64,000 nucleotides of DNA from Bacteroidota bacterium (GCA_023251455.1 JAHEYT010000022.1:1-64000); one strand, 5' to 3'. Shown: positions 44,377 to 55,555, counted from the first letter of the stretch. The notes: generated by a model not told the origin, from the sequence alone. A program made the numbers and translations.

Positions 44377-47184
44377 ATGAGTTCTCCTTCAAATTTTTCA
44401 TCATATATCCAAATAAAAGGCGCCAGAGTTCACAATCTCAAAAATATTGATTTAAAAATAGATCGAAATAAATTCATTGTAATCAGTGGATTATCAGGCT
44501 CCGGAAAGTCATCTCTTGCATTTGACACCCTTTATGCCGAAGGCCAGCGTCGGTATGTTGAAAGTTTATCGTCATACGCCCGCCAGTTTCTCGGGCGAAT
44601 TAACAAACCCGAAGTTGATTACATCAAAGGAATACCACCGGCAATTGCCATTGAGCAAAAAGTGAATACGCGTAATCCACGCTCAACAGTTGGGACTTCA
44701 ACCGAAATTTATGATTACCTGAAATTGCTTTTTGCCCGAATCGGGAAAACAATCTCCCCTATTTCCGGGAAAGAAGTTAAACAGCACCATGTAAGTGATG
44801 TGATTAACTTTATTCAATCCTTTCCTGAAAATACCCGTTTCATGATCGGATCACCATTAAAAATTAAGAATGGCCGTACCTTAATTCAGGAAGCCGAATT
44901 ATTGCTTCAGCAAGGATTTTCGCGCCTTGAGCTTGGTGGAGAAGTCCGTAAAATTGATGAAATTCTGAAAGGAAATAATCAGGAAGAATGTAAGGACTCG
45001 ACTTGCAACATTGTTATCGATAGGGCTACTGTTCTACTTAACGATGAAGACAACGTAAGTAGAATAGCTGACTCGGTACAAACAGCTTTTTTTGAAGGCC
45101 ATGGTGAATGTATCATTAAAATTTATGAGGATTCGGATGTCAAGGAAGAGCATTTTTCCAATCTTTTTGAAGCTGACGGCATCGAATTCGAAGAGCCTAC
45201 CGTCCATATGTTCAGTTTTAATAATCCGATTGGCGCCTGTAAAACCTGCGAAGGATACGGAAAAGTAATCGGGATTGACGAAGACCTTGTTATTCCGAAT
45301 AAATCTCTATCGGTATATCAGGATGCCGTTGCCTGCTGGAAGGGAGAAAAAATGGGCGAATGGAAAGATGCACTGGTTTATGCTGCTGAAAAATTCAATT
45401 TCCCGATTCATAAACCATACTATGAACTGACCGAAGAACAAAGACATCTTTTATGGACTGGCAACAAGCATTTTCAGGGATTGAACCAGTTCTTCAAAAT
45501 GCTTGAAGAAAACACCTATAAAATTCAGTATCGGGTCATGCTTTCGCGATACCGTGGAAAAACCAACTGCCCCGATTGTTTGGGCACTCGCCTTAAAAAG
45601 GAAGCCATGTATGTGAAAGTCGGCGAGAAATCTGTTCAGGATTTGGTATTGCTACCGATTGACGAACTTCAGAAATTCTTTCTGCACCTGAAACTTTCAG
45701 AACACGAAACAAAAATAGCCGAACGAATTTTGACCGAAATAAACAACCGACTTGATTTTTTAACTGATGTTGGTCTGGGATATTTAACCCTCAACCGACT
45801 TTCTGCTACCCTTTCAGGCGGCGAATCGCAGCGCATTAACCTGGCCACTTCATTGGGAAGTAGTCTGGTTGGTTCGATGTATATTCTGGATGAACCCAGC
45901 ATTGGTCTGCATTCCAGAGACACCCAACGACTAATTAGGGTATTGCGGAAACTACAAAAACTAGGAAATACAGTTATCGTTGTTGAACACGACGAAGAAA
46001 TTATTCGTGAAGCTGATGAAATTATCGACATTGGTCCATTGGCAGGAAGACTGGGCGGCGAAGTAGTTTTCCAGGGAACTCACGAACAACTGGAGTCAAC
46101 TTCAGAAAGCATGACCGCCAAATACCTCACCGGCAAAGAAAAAATTGATGTGCCCAAAACCCGCCGCAAATGGAGCAATTTCATTGAAATTACCGGAGCT
46201 CGCGAGAACAACCTGAAGAATGTCGATGTCAAATTTCCGCTCAACACCATTTGCGTGGTGACCGGAGTGAGTGGGTCAGGAAAATCGTCATTAGTTACCA
46301 AGGTCCTGTATCCGGCAATGGCTAAAATGTTTGGCGGATTCAGCGAAAAGACCGGACAACACGATATCATCCGGGGCGATTTCAACCTGATTACTTCTGT
46401 CGAATTTGTAGATCAGAACCCAATCGGAAAATCCTCGAGGTCTAATCCAGCGACCTACCTGAAAGTTTACGACGAAATCCGGAAATTATATTCTGAACTG
46501 CAAAGTTCGAAATACAATGGATTTAAACCGTCCCATTTTTCATTTAACATTGAAGGTGGCAGATGCGAAGAATGTCAGGGAGAAGGCGAGATTACAGTGG
46601 AAATGCAGTTTATGGCCGACATTCACCTAGAGTGCGAAAGCTGCAAAGGAAAACGGTTTAAAGACGAAATTTTGGAAGTCACCTTTGAAGAAAAAAACAT
46701 CTACGATATTCTGGATTTAACGGTTGACGAGGCCATCGATTTTTTCAACAGCCACAAATCAACTTCATCAAAAAAGATTGCCAAACTGCTGAAACCGTTA
46801 CAGGACGTTGGTTTGGGATACGTCAAACTCGGACAATCATCCAGTACTTTATCGGGCGGTGAAAGCCAAAGAATCAAACTGGCATCTTTTCTGGCCAAAG
46901 AAAAAGGAAGCCCATCGCTGTTTATTTTCGACGAACCAACTACAGGGCTTCACTTTCACGACATCCGGAAATTACTCGATTCGTTCAACGCGCTGATTGC
47001 CCGTGGGCATAGCATCATTATTATTGAGCACAATCTGGACGTAATTAAATGTGCCGATTGGGTTATCGATTTAGGTCCGGAAGGTGGAAAAGACGGTGGA
47101 AAAATTTTATTCCAGGGAACACCTGAAGATTTGGTGAAAATTCAGGAATCGTATACAGGCGCGGCACTAAAGGAGAAACTCTGA
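44377..47184 (+). CDS. uvrA: excinuclease ABC subunit A
   Basis: GLSGSGKSSLAFDTLYAEGQRRYVESLSSYARQFLG; CXXC zinc motifs; two LSGGESQRI signatures. Confidence 0.96.
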   Translation: MSSPSNFSSYIQIKGARVHNLKNIDLKIDRNKFIVISGLSGSGKSSLAFDTLYAEGQRRYVESLSSYARQFLGRINKPEVDYIKGIPPAIAIEQKVNTRNPRSTVGTSTEIYDYLKLLFARIGKTISPISGKEVKQHHVSDVINFIQSFPENTRFMIGSPLKIKNGRTLIQEAELLLQQGFSRLELGGEVRKIDEILKGNNQEECKDSTCNIVIDRATVLLNDEDNVSRIADSVQTAFFEGHGECIIKIYEDSDVKEEHFSNLFEADGIEFEEPTVHMFSFNNPIGACKTCEGYGKVIGIDEDLVIPNKSLSVYQDAVACWKGEKMGEWKDALVYAAEKFNFPIHKPYYELTEEQRHLLWTGNKHFQGLNQFFKMLEENTYKIQYRVMLSRYRGKTNCPDCLGTRLKKEAMYVKVGEKSVQDLVLLPIDELQKFFLHLKLSEHETKIAERILTEINNRLDFLTDVGLGYLTLNRLSATLSGGESQRINLATSLGSSLVGSMYILDEPSIGLHSRDTQRLIRVLRKLQKLGNTVIVVEHDEEIIREADEIIDIGPLAGRLGGEVVFQGTHEQLESTSESMTAKYLTGKEKIDVPKTRRKWSNFIEITGARENNLKNVDVKFPLNTICVVTGVSGSGKSSLVTKVLYPAMAKMFGGFSEKTGQHDIIRGDFNLITSVEFVDQNPIGKSSRSNPATYLKVYDEIRKLYSELQSSKYNGFKPSHFSFNIEGGRCEECQGEGEITVEMQFMADIHLECESCKGKRFKDEILEVTFEEKNIYDILDLTVDEAIDFFNSHKSTSSKKIAKLLKPLQDVGLGYVKLGQSSSTLSGGESQRIKLASFLAKEKGSPSLFIFDEPTTGLHFHDIRKLLDSFNALIARGHSIIIIEHNLDVIKCADWVIDLGPEGGKDGGKILFQGTPEDLVKIQESYTGAALKEKL

Positions 47185-47197
47185 GAAAAGGCCATTT

Positions 47198-47253
47198 GAA
47201 AAGAGTCAATAGTCATTAGAAAAACAGTTTCCTAATGACTATTGACTCTTTTC
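47198..47253. terminator. 22-bp perfect inverted repeat between convergent uvrA and YjbQ-family gene
   Basis: GAAAAGAGTCAATAGTCATTAG - 12 nt - CTAATGACTATTGACTCTTTTC. Confidence 0.75.
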
Positions 47254-47660
47254 TATGATAATATTGTGATCACCAATTTGCGTCGGCCTCCGTAATTTCG
47301 GAATTCGCACAAATAAATACCTTGCCAGGTACCCATATTTAACTGATGCTTGGTAATTGGAATAGTCAAACTGGCGCCAATGAGCGATGATTTTAAGTGA
47401 GCAGGTTGATCGTCAGAACCTTCCAAAACGTGTGTAAAATCCGGGTCATTCTCCGGAACCAGCTTGTTCATAAAAGTCTCGAAATCGTAACGCACAGAAG
47501 GATCAGCATTTTCATTCAGGCTGATTCCTGCTGAAGTATGCTGAATCAGGATATTCAACAATCCTTTCTCCGGAAGTTTTGGCAACTGTCGTTCAATCAA
47601 ATCCGTTATCAGATGGTACCCGCGTTTGAAGGCAGGAAGAGTTATTTCGAGTTGTTCTAT
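47253..47660 (-). CDS. YjbQ/UPF0047 family (secondary thiamine-phosphate synthase-like) protein
   Basis: GLLNILIQHTSAGISLNENADPSVRYDFE; GTWQGIYLCEFR. Start shown near MIEQLE; the exact start is uncertain (ORF extends to 47675). Confidence 0.9.
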   Translation of the reverse strand: MEQLEITLPAFKRGYHLITDLIERQLPKLPEKGLLNILIQHTSAGISLNENADPSVRYDFETFMNKLVPENDPDFTHVLEGSDDQPAHLKSSLIGASLTIPITKHQLNMGTWQGIYLCEFRNYGGRRKLVITILS

Positions 47661-47724
47661 CATTATAAGTTCCAAATTTCAGATTTCAAATTCCATGTTT
47701 TGGGTCACTTTAACTGACCACTAC

Positions 47725-48957
47725 TTAATGTTTCCCCATAAAATCATCGAATGCATTGTAAACACCACCTGATCGTTGTTTCTCGTGTTGAATGGCCTGC
47801 TGTTCTTTCCATTGTTCTGCCATTATTTTAAGTGTCGGATCGGCATGTTTTTGAAACATTTTTGTAGTGATGCAAAACCGCGGCTTACGGTGATCTTCCG
47901 GATCTTTGATGCGATCTTTGGTACATCCTCCATAACAATGACGTAACCAGCTACATTGACGACATTCGCGAGGCAAAACAGCTTTGGCTGCACCAAATGT
48001 CTGTTGGGTTTTCGAATTCAGCATATTGATGATCCGGTCGTGCATCACGTTGCCCAATTTCCATTTGGGTTCAACAAAAAAGTCGCAACTATAAACATTT
48101 CCGTTGTGCTCAACCACCACATAAGGTCCACATTCTTTCATCGAAGTGCATTCGGGTGCTTCCATCCCAACATACGAATGAAATACCGATTCAAAATGAC
48201 GGATCGAAGTGGTCGGAACGCCATCGACAAAATCGGCCAGCCACAAATCGAACATCCGGATCAGGAAATTTCCGTAATCGACGGCCGACACTGAAAAAGG
48301 CGCGGCTTTTGTTGGATCGTTTTTATCGGTTTCAACAATCGGGATAAACTGCATAAATGTGTATCCCAGGTTCTTGTAATAGGCGTACAATTCATCGGGG
48401 AATTGTACAGAATAGGAAGTCAGGCAGCACATGGCATTAGCCGCAACTCCTTCTTGCAGAAGCATGATAGCATTTTCCTCCACACGCTGGTGTGTGCCTT
48501 TTTGTCCTTTATCGAAACGGTAACGATTGTGAATATGTTCGGGGCCATCGAGCGAAACACCAACCAGCCAGTCGTATTCTTTCAGAAATGATGCCCAATT
48601 TTTGTCAAGCAGCATGCCATTGGTTTGCAAGCCGTTTCCAACCATTTGGTTATGCCCGTATTTTTTCTCCAGTTCGATGGCTCGCTTGTAAAAATCGAGC
48701 CCCATCAAGGTGGGTTCGCCGCCCTGCCAGGCCAGTGATACACTTTCGCCTGACTGCTGCATCACCTGTCGGATCAGCTCTTCCTGAATTTCAGGACTCA
48801 TTCGGTGTACCGGCGATTGCTTAAACAACTCCGATTTCTCCAAATAAAAACAATAGCTACAATCCAGGTTACAATCGGGACCGGTGGGTTTTATCAGAAC
48901 TGAATTTAGAGGACGATGCTTAGCCATAACTATTACATTGGATTCTTTGTCAGGCAA
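47725..48957 (-). CDS. anaerobic sulfatase-maturating enzyme-type radical SAM protein
   Basis: KPTGPDCNLDCSYCFYLEKSELF (CxxxCxxC), SPASM cysteines CRQCSWLRHCYGGC. Confidence 0.9.
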   Translation of the reverse strand: MPDKESNVIVMAKHRPLNSVLIKPTGPDCNLDCSYCFYLEKSELFKQSPVHRMSPEIQEELIRQVMQQSGESVSLAWQGGEPTLMGLDFYKRAIELEKKYGHNQMVGNGLQTNGMLLDKNWASFLKEYDWLVGVSLDGPEHIHNRYRFDKGQKGTHQRVEENAIMLLQEGVAANAMCCLTSYSVQFPDELYAYYKNLGYTFMQFIPIVETDKNDPTKAAPFSVSAVDYGNFLIRMFDLWLADFVDGVPTTSIRHFESVFHSYVGMEAPECTSMKECGPYVVVEHNGNVYSCDFFVEPKWKLGNVMHDRIINMLNSKTQQTFGAAKAVLPRECRQCSWLRHCYGGCTKDRIKDPEDHRKPRFCITTKMFQKHADPTLKIMAEQWKEQQAIQHEKQRSGGVYNAFDDFMGKH

Positions 48958-48993
48958 ACTTAAGAATAATCGGCTTCAAAAAAAGAGGAGAAG

Positions 48994-49425
48994 TTAGTCA
49001 ATGACACCCTTATGCAACAGCAATTCCTGAAGTTCCATAATTTTAGTTCGTCGTTCATACGAAAATACAGAACTGGTTTCCTGAAGATGAGTGAAAAGGA
49101 ACAAGGACTTCAACAAATAATTTATTTTAGCCAGCGAAAGCGAAGAACCAACATCCTGACCAAGAACTTTCAGTATGTCGGCCAGCTTTTCCAACTGATC
49201 TTCACTCGTAAAATACTGTTTTGCCACAGCCAGAAAATCATCATTATCAAGTACAACAACCTGATCAATATCCAGTTTTAATTCCTGAAGCAAGGCTTCT
49301 TTCACAACAGATTCAAGAGCTACCTGCTGGTTTTCTTCTTTCATTTTTAATATCCGGCGAAGCAAAATAGCCAGAAAAAGTCCCATTTCTTCGATCTGGC
49401 GGATAAGGTAGTCGCGCGATGCCAT
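48994..49425 (-). CDS. conserved hypothetical protein
   Basis: 143 aa; MASRDYLIRQIEEMGLFLAILLRRI..., helical. Confidence 0.65.
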   Translation of the reverse strand: MASRDYLIRQIEEMGLFLAILLRRILKMKEENQQVALESVVKEALLQELKLDIDQVVVLDNDDFLAVAKQYFTSEDQLEKLADILKVLGQDVGSSLSLAKINYLLKSLFLFTHLQETSSVFSYERRTKIMELQELLLHKGVID

Positions 49426-49573
49426 AGTATTTACCCATTTTAGTACTGACGGGGTGCCTTCGAGTCACCCCGTCAGTCTGATTAATTTCTGAAACTTAAC
49501 AAAAATAAATTGAACGATACAATTAATAGAATACTGAACAGTTTATTATTTTGGAAATATTATTTTTGCCAGC

Positions 49574-52078
49574 ATGAGGTCGATTCAATTATTTATAACA
49601 ATTATCCTTCTGTTTCTGAGCTACACCGGCTTACAGGCACAAAGCAATAACGCAACCTTATTGGGGAAAGTTACCGACGGAACAGGGAAACCTCTTGAAT
49701 TGGCCAATATTTCGCTGAAAAATACATCCATCGGAACCGTTTCTAATCGTAATGGTTCATACCTACTTCGGATTCCGGCAAAAAAAAATATAACCATTGT
49801 GTATTCGATGGTTGGTTACCAATCTGTTGAAAAAAGCATTAAAGCTTCTGAAGAGCAGAAAATAGAATCAAATGTCTCGCTCAAGCAAATTGATCAGGAA
49901 ATTGAAGAAGTTCAGGTCACCCAGAATCGCCGGACTAAAACAAATATGAACCGGATCGATGCCAAATACATGACCAGCATGACTGATGCAGGAACCGGAG
50001 GAGTTGAAGCTTTAATCAAAACGTTGCCGGGAGTATCAACTAACAATGAACTGAGTTCGCAATATTCGGTACGTGGTGGAAATTTTGACGAAAACCTGGT
50101 GTATGTGAACGATATTGAAGTTTATCGGCCATTACTTACCCGGTCAGGACAACAGGAAGGAATGAGCTCCATAAATTCGGATATGGTTTCGTCAATCGAA
50201 TTTTCGGCAGGTGGTTTCGATGCCAAATACGGCGACAAAATGTCGTCGGTCCTCGATATCAAATACCGTAAACCAACTGAATTTGCAGGATCGGCGACTG
50301 CCAGCTTTTTGGGCGGATCGCTGCATGTGGAAGACTTGAGCAAAAACGGCAAGTTTTCGCACATTTCCGGAGTCCGCTATAAAACCAATCGATACTTATT
50401 GGGTTCTCTCGACGATAAAGGCGAATACAATCCAAGTTTCGTTGATTTTCAAACCTATCTGACCTATAAATTCAACCACTCGTTTGATGTTTCGTTCATG
50501 GGAAATGTGGCTAAAAACCAGTACAATTTCATGCCACAAACCCGGGAAACAAGTTTCGGAACAATTAACCAGCTTTACAATGCTACCGTATATTTCGAGG
50601 GTCAGGAAGCCGATAAATTTACAACTACAACAGGTGCGTTGGTTGCAAATTACCATCCCGGAGAAAGACTAAACCTGAAATTTATTGTTTCTGCTTTTCA
50701 ATCGAAAGAAGCTGAAACTTACGATATTCTCGGACATTATTTCCTGAACGAGATGGAACAGAACACGCAAACGGGTACCGCCGACAGCTCTCTAAACATT
50801 GGTGTTGCCACATTTCTAAACCACGCACGAAATTACCTGGATGTCAGTGTTTACAGTATGGAGCACAAAGGAGCATATAATTCTGAACATCACCTCCTAA
50901 ATTGGGGCGTCAAGTCTCAGATTGAGAAAATTGACGACCGCATGAATGAATGGGTTTTGCGCGATTCAACCGGGTATGCAATCCCCTACCAAGGCGACAA
51001 AATCGAGTTGTTCAGCACAACCAACATGAAATACAACATGAATTCGACCCGAATGACTGCTTTCATTCAGGATACGTACCAGATACCAATCAGCAAGGGT
51101 GCTTTGTACGCCACTGCCGGAATCCGGACACAATACTGGTCGTATTCAGGCGAATTTTTGGTTAGTCCAAGAGCGACATTGCGTTATTATCCTGAATGGA
51201 ACCAGAATTTTGTGTTCCATCTTTCAGGAGGAATTTATGATCAGCCCGCATTCTACAAGGAGTTGAAAGACCGGAATGGAATTATTTATCCGGATACAAA
51301 AGCTCAGCGGTCGACACAAATAGTTTTTGGTACCGACTATATTTTCAGGGCGTGGGACCGCCCGTTTAAATTTACTTCCGAGATGTACTACAAATTCATG
51401 TCGAACCTCACGCCTTACCAGATTGACAATGTGCGCATCCGCTATTTGCCCAATCAAAAGGCAAAAGGCTACGCAACCGGCCTCGACATGAAAGTAAACG
51501 GCGAATTTGTGAGTGGCATCGAATCGTGGGCAAGTCTTTCGGTGATGAAAACGGAAGAGGACATTATTGGTGATTTCTATTATAAATATTACAATCAGGC
51601 AGGCGAACAGATCATTCCCGGGGTGACAGAAGATCAAGTTCGCGCGTCCAGTCAGATTCAGCATCCGGGATACATTCCCCGTCCAACCGATCAGCGCTTT
51701 AATTTCAGCGTTTTCTTTCAGGATTATTTTCCCGGAAATCCGACCTGGAAGATGCACCTGACCGCTTTTTACGGATCGCGTCTACCTACCGGACCAGCAA
51801 ATTCAGAGCGATACATGGATGTTTTTCGCATTCCGCCCTACCGACGCATCGACCTGGGTTTTTCGAAAGTTTTGATTAATCAGGATCATAAAAAATTCCG
51901 GAATAAAGCGTTTAATTCGATCAAAGACATGTGGCTAAGCATGGAAGTATTTAACCTATTGGGAATCAACAACACGATTTCGTATCTGTGGGTGGCCAAC
52001 AACTCGGGCGATATGTTTGGTGTACCCAATTACCTGACCAAACGAAAATTGAATCTGAAACTGACTGTAAAATTCTAA
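49574..52078 (+). CDS. TonB-dependent receptor with N-terminal carboxypeptidase-like regulatory domain
   Basis: LLGKVTDGTGKPLELANISLKNTSIGTVSNRNGSY; plug YSVRGGNFDENLVYVNDIEVYRP; C-terminal beta strand LKLTVKF. Confidence 0.93.
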   Translation: MRSIQLFITIILLFLSYTGLQAQSNNATLLGKVTDGTGKPLELANISLKNTSIGTVSNRNGSYLLRIPAKKNITIVYSMVGYQSVEKSIKASEEQKIESNVSLKQIDQEIEEVQVTQNRRTKTNMNRIDAKYMTSMTDAGTGGVEALIKTLPGVSTNNELSSQYSVRGGNFDENLVYVNDIEVYRPLLTRSGQQEGMSSINSDMVSSIEFSAGGFDAKYGDKMSSVLDIKYRKPTEFAGSATASFLGGSLHVEDLSKNGKFSHISGVRYKTNRYLLGSLDDKGEYNPSFVDFQTYLTYKFNHSFDVSFMGNVAKNQYNFMPQTRETSFGTINQLYNATVYFEGQEADKFTTTTGALVANYHPGERLNLKFIVSAFQSKEAETYDILGHYFLNEMEQNTQTGTADSSLNIGVATFLNHARNYLDVSVYSMEHKGAYNSEHHLLNWGVKSQIEKIDDRMNEWVLRDSTGYAIPYQGDKIELFSTTNMKYNMNSTRMTAFIQDTYQIPISKGALYATAGIRTQYWSYSGEFLVSPRATLRYYPEWNQNFVFHLSGGIYDQPAFYKELKDRNGIIYPDTKAQRSTQIVFGTDYIFRAWDRPFKFTSEMYYKFMSNLTPYQIDNVRIRYLPNQKAKGYATGLDMKVNGEFVSGIESWASLSVMKTEEDIIGDFYYKYYNQAGEQIIPGVTEDQVRASSQIQHPGYIPRPTDQRFNFSVFFQDYFPGNPTWKMHLTAFYGSRLPTGPANSERYMDVFRIPPYRRIDLGFSKVLINQDHKKFRNKAFNSIKDMWLSMEVFNLLGINNTISYLWVANNSGDMFGVPNYLTKRKLNLKLTVKF

Positions 52079-52081
52079 AAA

Positions 52082-52864
52082 ATGAAACTTCAGATATTTC
52101 AGGCTGATGCTTTTGCTTCCAGCCTTTTCAAAGGGAATCCTGCCGCAGTAGTTCCATTAAAACAATGGCTTCCGGACGAACTGATGCAACAAATCGCATT
52201 GGAAAATAACTTATCCGAAACCGCCTTTTTCATTCCTGAAGGCGATCATTTTCATATTCGCTGGTTCACGCCCAAAGCCGAAGTCAGACTTTGCGGCCAT
52301 GCTACCTTGGCGACAGCTCATGTGATTTTCAATGAACTAGAATTTCAGGGTGAGCCAATAGAATTCAACAGCAAAAGCGGAATTCTGATAGTCAAAAAAG
52401 TTGAAGATAAAATGCAACTTGACTTTCCGGCCGACTTTGCTCAACCTGTAGAACCGGTTCCGGTTTTTGCAGAAGCTTTCGACACTCATCCTTTAGCAAC
52501 CTTCAAAGGAAGAACAGATTACCTTTTGCTTTTTGATTCAGAAGAAACAATACGAGAAATTCAGCCTGATATATCATTATTGCTGTCAACCAATGCCCGC
52601 GGAATCATGGTTACTGCAAAAGGAAACGAAGTTGATTTTGTGAGCCGTTTTTTTGCTCCGGCAGTTGGTGTAAACGAAGATCCGGTAACCGGCTCGGCAC
52701 ACACCACGCTGATTCCTTTCTGGGCGAAACGGTTGAATAAAACCGAAATGACGGCACTTCAATTGTCAGAACGTGGCGGCCAGTTGTGGTGTACCCTTTC
52801 CGAAGATCGGGTTTTAATTGCAGGGAAAGCGGTTACTTATTTGAGGGGCGAGATTGAGATCTGA
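52082..52864 (+). CDS. PhzF family isomerase
   Basis: QIFQADAFASSLFKGNPAAVVPL; FHIRWFTPKAEVRLCGHATLATAHV; GVNEDPVTGSAHTTLIPFW. Confidence 0.93.
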   Translation: MKLQIFQADAFASSLFKGNPAAVVPLKQWLPDELMQQIALENNLSETAFFIPEGDHFHIRWFTPKAEVRLCGHATLATAHVIFNELEFQGEPIEFNSKSGILIVKKVEDKMQLDFPADFAQPVEPVPVFAEAFDTHPLATFKGRTDYLLLFDSEETIREIQPDISLLLSTNARGIMVTAKGNEVDFVSRFFAPAVGVNEDPVTGSAHTTLIPFWAKRLNKTEMTALQLSERGGQLWCTLSEDRVLIAGKAVTYLRGEIEI

Positions 52865-52934
52865 ATCAAAATTTGAGTTGACAACTTTTTTGTCTACAAA
52901 TTCGTACCTTTATACAGTTGAAATAAGTTCTGTT

Positions 52935-53171
52935 ATGACCACATTTGAATTAAAGAAATTGCTCATTAGTCGAATAAAAGAAATAAATGACACCTCATTT
53001 TTGAATGAGATCAAGTCTCTTCTTGAATCCAAATCATCTGAGAAGATGCTCGTATTGACTTCAGAACAAAAGGATGAAATTAATAAATCAAAAAAGGAGA
53101 TTAAAAAGGGACATTTCATTGACCAATCTGAATTAGACAAAGCGGTTGAAAAATGGGCAAACGAAAAATAA
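52935..53171 (+). CDS. putative antitoxin of type II TA pair
   Basis: 78 aa from ATG 52935; overlaps toxin-like ORF by 19 nt. Confidence 0.65.
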   Translation: MTTFELKKLLISRIKEINDTSFLNEIKSLLESKSSEKMLVLTSEQKDEINKSKKEIKKGHFIDQSELDKAVEKWANEK

Positions 53172-53452
53172 TTTGGTCTCACAGAGCACAAATAAAGCTT
53201 TTTCAAATTCTCGAATTCTATTCCGAACGAAATCAAAGTAAAGTCTATTCGTTGAAACTGAACGCGGCAATTAAAAAGCAATTATTACAAATACAAAGGC
53301 AACCCGAAATTGGTATTAAATCAGAAATTGAATCTGTTCGTGGATTGATCTATGATAATTTCATTATTTTCTATGAGGTAGACTCAAACAATATCATTAT
53401 CCACTCCATTTGGGATTGCCGCCAAAATCCTGAAGATTTGAAGATCGTTTAG
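53153..53452 (+). CDS. RelE/ParE-family toxin
   Basis: IIWSHRAQIKLFQILEFYSERNQS...; VRGLIYDNFIIFYEVDSNNIIIHSIWDCRQNP. Confidence 0.82.
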   Translation: MGKRKIIWSHRAQIKLFQILEFYSERNQSKVYSLKLNAAIKKQLLQIQRQPEIGIKSEIESVRGLIYDNFIIFYEVDSNNIIIHSIWDCRQNPEDLKIV

Positions 53453-53527
53453 CAATTGCTTCTCAAATTATTCTAAAAACTTTCTTCCCACCCGCTTGTT
53501 TCCCTTATCAAATCTGAAAAGAGAAAC

Positions 53528-55555
53528 ATGGAACAATTTAATCATACCAATGCTCTGATTCACGAAACATCGCCGTATTTGTTGCAACATGCGCATAATC
53601 CGGTGAACTGGCAACCGTGGGGTGAAAAAGCGTTGAATCAGGCCAAAACCGAAAACAAACTTTTACTGATCAGCATTGGCTATTCGGCCTGCCACTGGTG
53701 CCATGTGATGGAACATGAGTCGTTTGAAGATGCAGAAGTGGCACAAATCATGAACAATCATTTTGTTTGCATCAAAGTTGACCGCGAGGAACGCCCCGAT
53801 ATCGACCACATTTATATGACTGCCGTGCAACTTTTAACCGGCCGCGGTGGCTGGCCCCTCAACTGTATTACTTTACCCGATGGACGGCCAATCTGGGGCG
53901 GAACCTACTTTCAGAAAGAGAAGTGGATACAGGCATTGGAAGCAGTTTCTATATTTTATGCTGAAAATCCGAAAGAAACATTCGAGTACGCTGCAAAACT
54001 ACAGCAGGGAATCGACCAAAACTCATTGGTCCCGATTTCGGGTGAAAATGCAGGAATTGATCCTTTGCTTTTGCCATCGCTTTTGAAAAAATGGCAAAGC
54101 TATTTCGACACGAAAAATGGCGGAACCAAAGGCGCTCCCAAATTTATGCTTCCTAACAACTGGCAGTTTTTATTGCAGGCGGGACAACAATTTCAGGATC
54201 AAACTATTCTTGATCAGGTGAAACTTACCCTTCAAAAAATGGCTTTTGGCGGACTTTACGACCAGATTAGCGGTGGTTTTGCCCGCTATTCGACCGACGA
54301 AAACTGGAAAGTTCCGCACTTCGAGAAAATGCTCTACGACAATACTCAGCTTCTCTCGCTATATGCTGAAGCTTATCAGACTGATCCAAATCCGCTTTAC
54401 CGTCAAGTGGTTTCTGAAACTATTGAATTTCTGAAACGGGAGTTACTTTCTCCTGAAATTGGTTTCTATTCGGCGCTCGATGCCGACAGCGAAGGCGAAG
54501 AAGGGAAATTTTATACCTGGACAAAGCCTGAATTGCAGCAACTTTTGGGTTCAGATTTTGATCTATTCAGCGATTATTACAATGTGAATTCATTCGGTTT
54601 TTGGGAACATAACCAATATATTTTGATGCGAACCGAAGACGATCATTCCTTTGCGCAGAAACATCAACTGGCAATTGACGATTTAAAAGCAAAAGTTCAT
54701 TCGTGGAAACAGCTTTTACTAAATGAACGTGCCAAACGAGTCCGACCGGGTTTAGATGATAAAATTCTCGCCTCGTGGAATGCGCTGACGATTTCAGGAT
54801 TAGTGAATTGCTACAGGGCTTTTGGCAATGCGGAGTATCTGGAATTGGCATTAGTAAATGCTAGCTTCCTGAAAGAAAAAATGATGAATGCAGATGGTAA
54901 ACTGCTCCATTCGTACAAAAACAATCAGGCAAAAATCTCCGGTTTTCTGGAAGATTATACGCTGGTAACCGAATCTTTCACAGCAATTTTTGAAACTACC
55001 GGACAAAAAGAATGGCTCGACACGGCTCAACACCTGACCGAAATTACATTTCAGGAGTTTTTTGACGAGCAAAAATCCATTTTTTATTTCACCTCTACTC
55101 AACAGCAGGATTTGATTACCCGAACCATCGAAATTCACGACAATGTGATTCCGTCATCGAACTCGGTCATGGCAAAAAATCTGTTCCGCCTCTCCTATTT
55201 GCTTGATCGACCCGATTACCTGAAAACTTCACAAAAGATGCTTGACCTTATCAGCGGCAATATGTCTGATTATCCATCTGGTTACAGTAACTGGTCGCAA
55301 CTGATGCTCGATTTGAGCGGCAATCATTTCGAAGTGGCAATTGTGGGAGAAAATGCCATCAGCTTGCTGAACGGACTTCAGAAAAACTATTTACCCAATG
55401 TAATTTTCTGCGCCGGAACAACTGAAAACGGTTTACCATTGCTTCAAAGCAGATATGTTTCAGGCAAAACACTGATCTATATTTGTCAGGACAACAGTTG
55501 CCAGCTTCCGGTTGAAACGGTGGCGGAAGCAATTGAGATAATCAGGAAACAATAG
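53528..55555 (+). CDS. DUF255 / thioredoxin-domain protein (YyaL/SPATA20-like)
   Basis: [63 protein letters not shown]. Confidence 0.96.
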   Translation: MEQFNHTNALIHETSPYLLQHAHNPVNWQPWGEKALNQAKTENKLLLISIGYSACHWCHVMEHESFEDAEVAQIMNNHFVCIKVDREERPDIDHIYMTAVQLLTGRGGWPLNCITLPDGRPIWGGTYFQKEKWIQALEAVSIFYAENPKETFEYAAKLQQGIDQNSLVPISGENAGIDPLLLPSLLKKWQSYFDTKNGGTKGAPKFMLPNNWQFLLQAGQQFQDQTILDQVKLTLQKMAFGGLYDQISGGFARYSTDENWKVPHFEKMLYDNTQLLSLYAEAYQTDPNPLYRQVVSETIEFLKRELLSPEIGFYSALDADSEGEEGKFYTWTKPELQQLLGSDFDLFSDYYNVNSFGFWEHNQYILMRTEDDHSFAQKHQLAIDDLKAKVHSWKQLLLNERAKRVRPGLDDKILASWNALTISGLVNCYRAFGNAEYLELALVNASFLKEKMMNADGKLLHSYKNNQAKISGFLEDYTLVTESFTAIFETTGQKEWLDTAQHLTEITFQEFFDEQKSIFYFTSTQQQDLITRTIEIHDNVIPSSNSVMAKNLFRLSYLLDRPDYLKTSQKMLDLISGNMSDYPSGYSNWSQLMLDLSGNHFEVAIVGENAISLLNGLQKNYLPNVIFCAGTTENGLPLLQSRYVSGKTLIYICQDNSCQLPVETVAEAIEIIRKQ

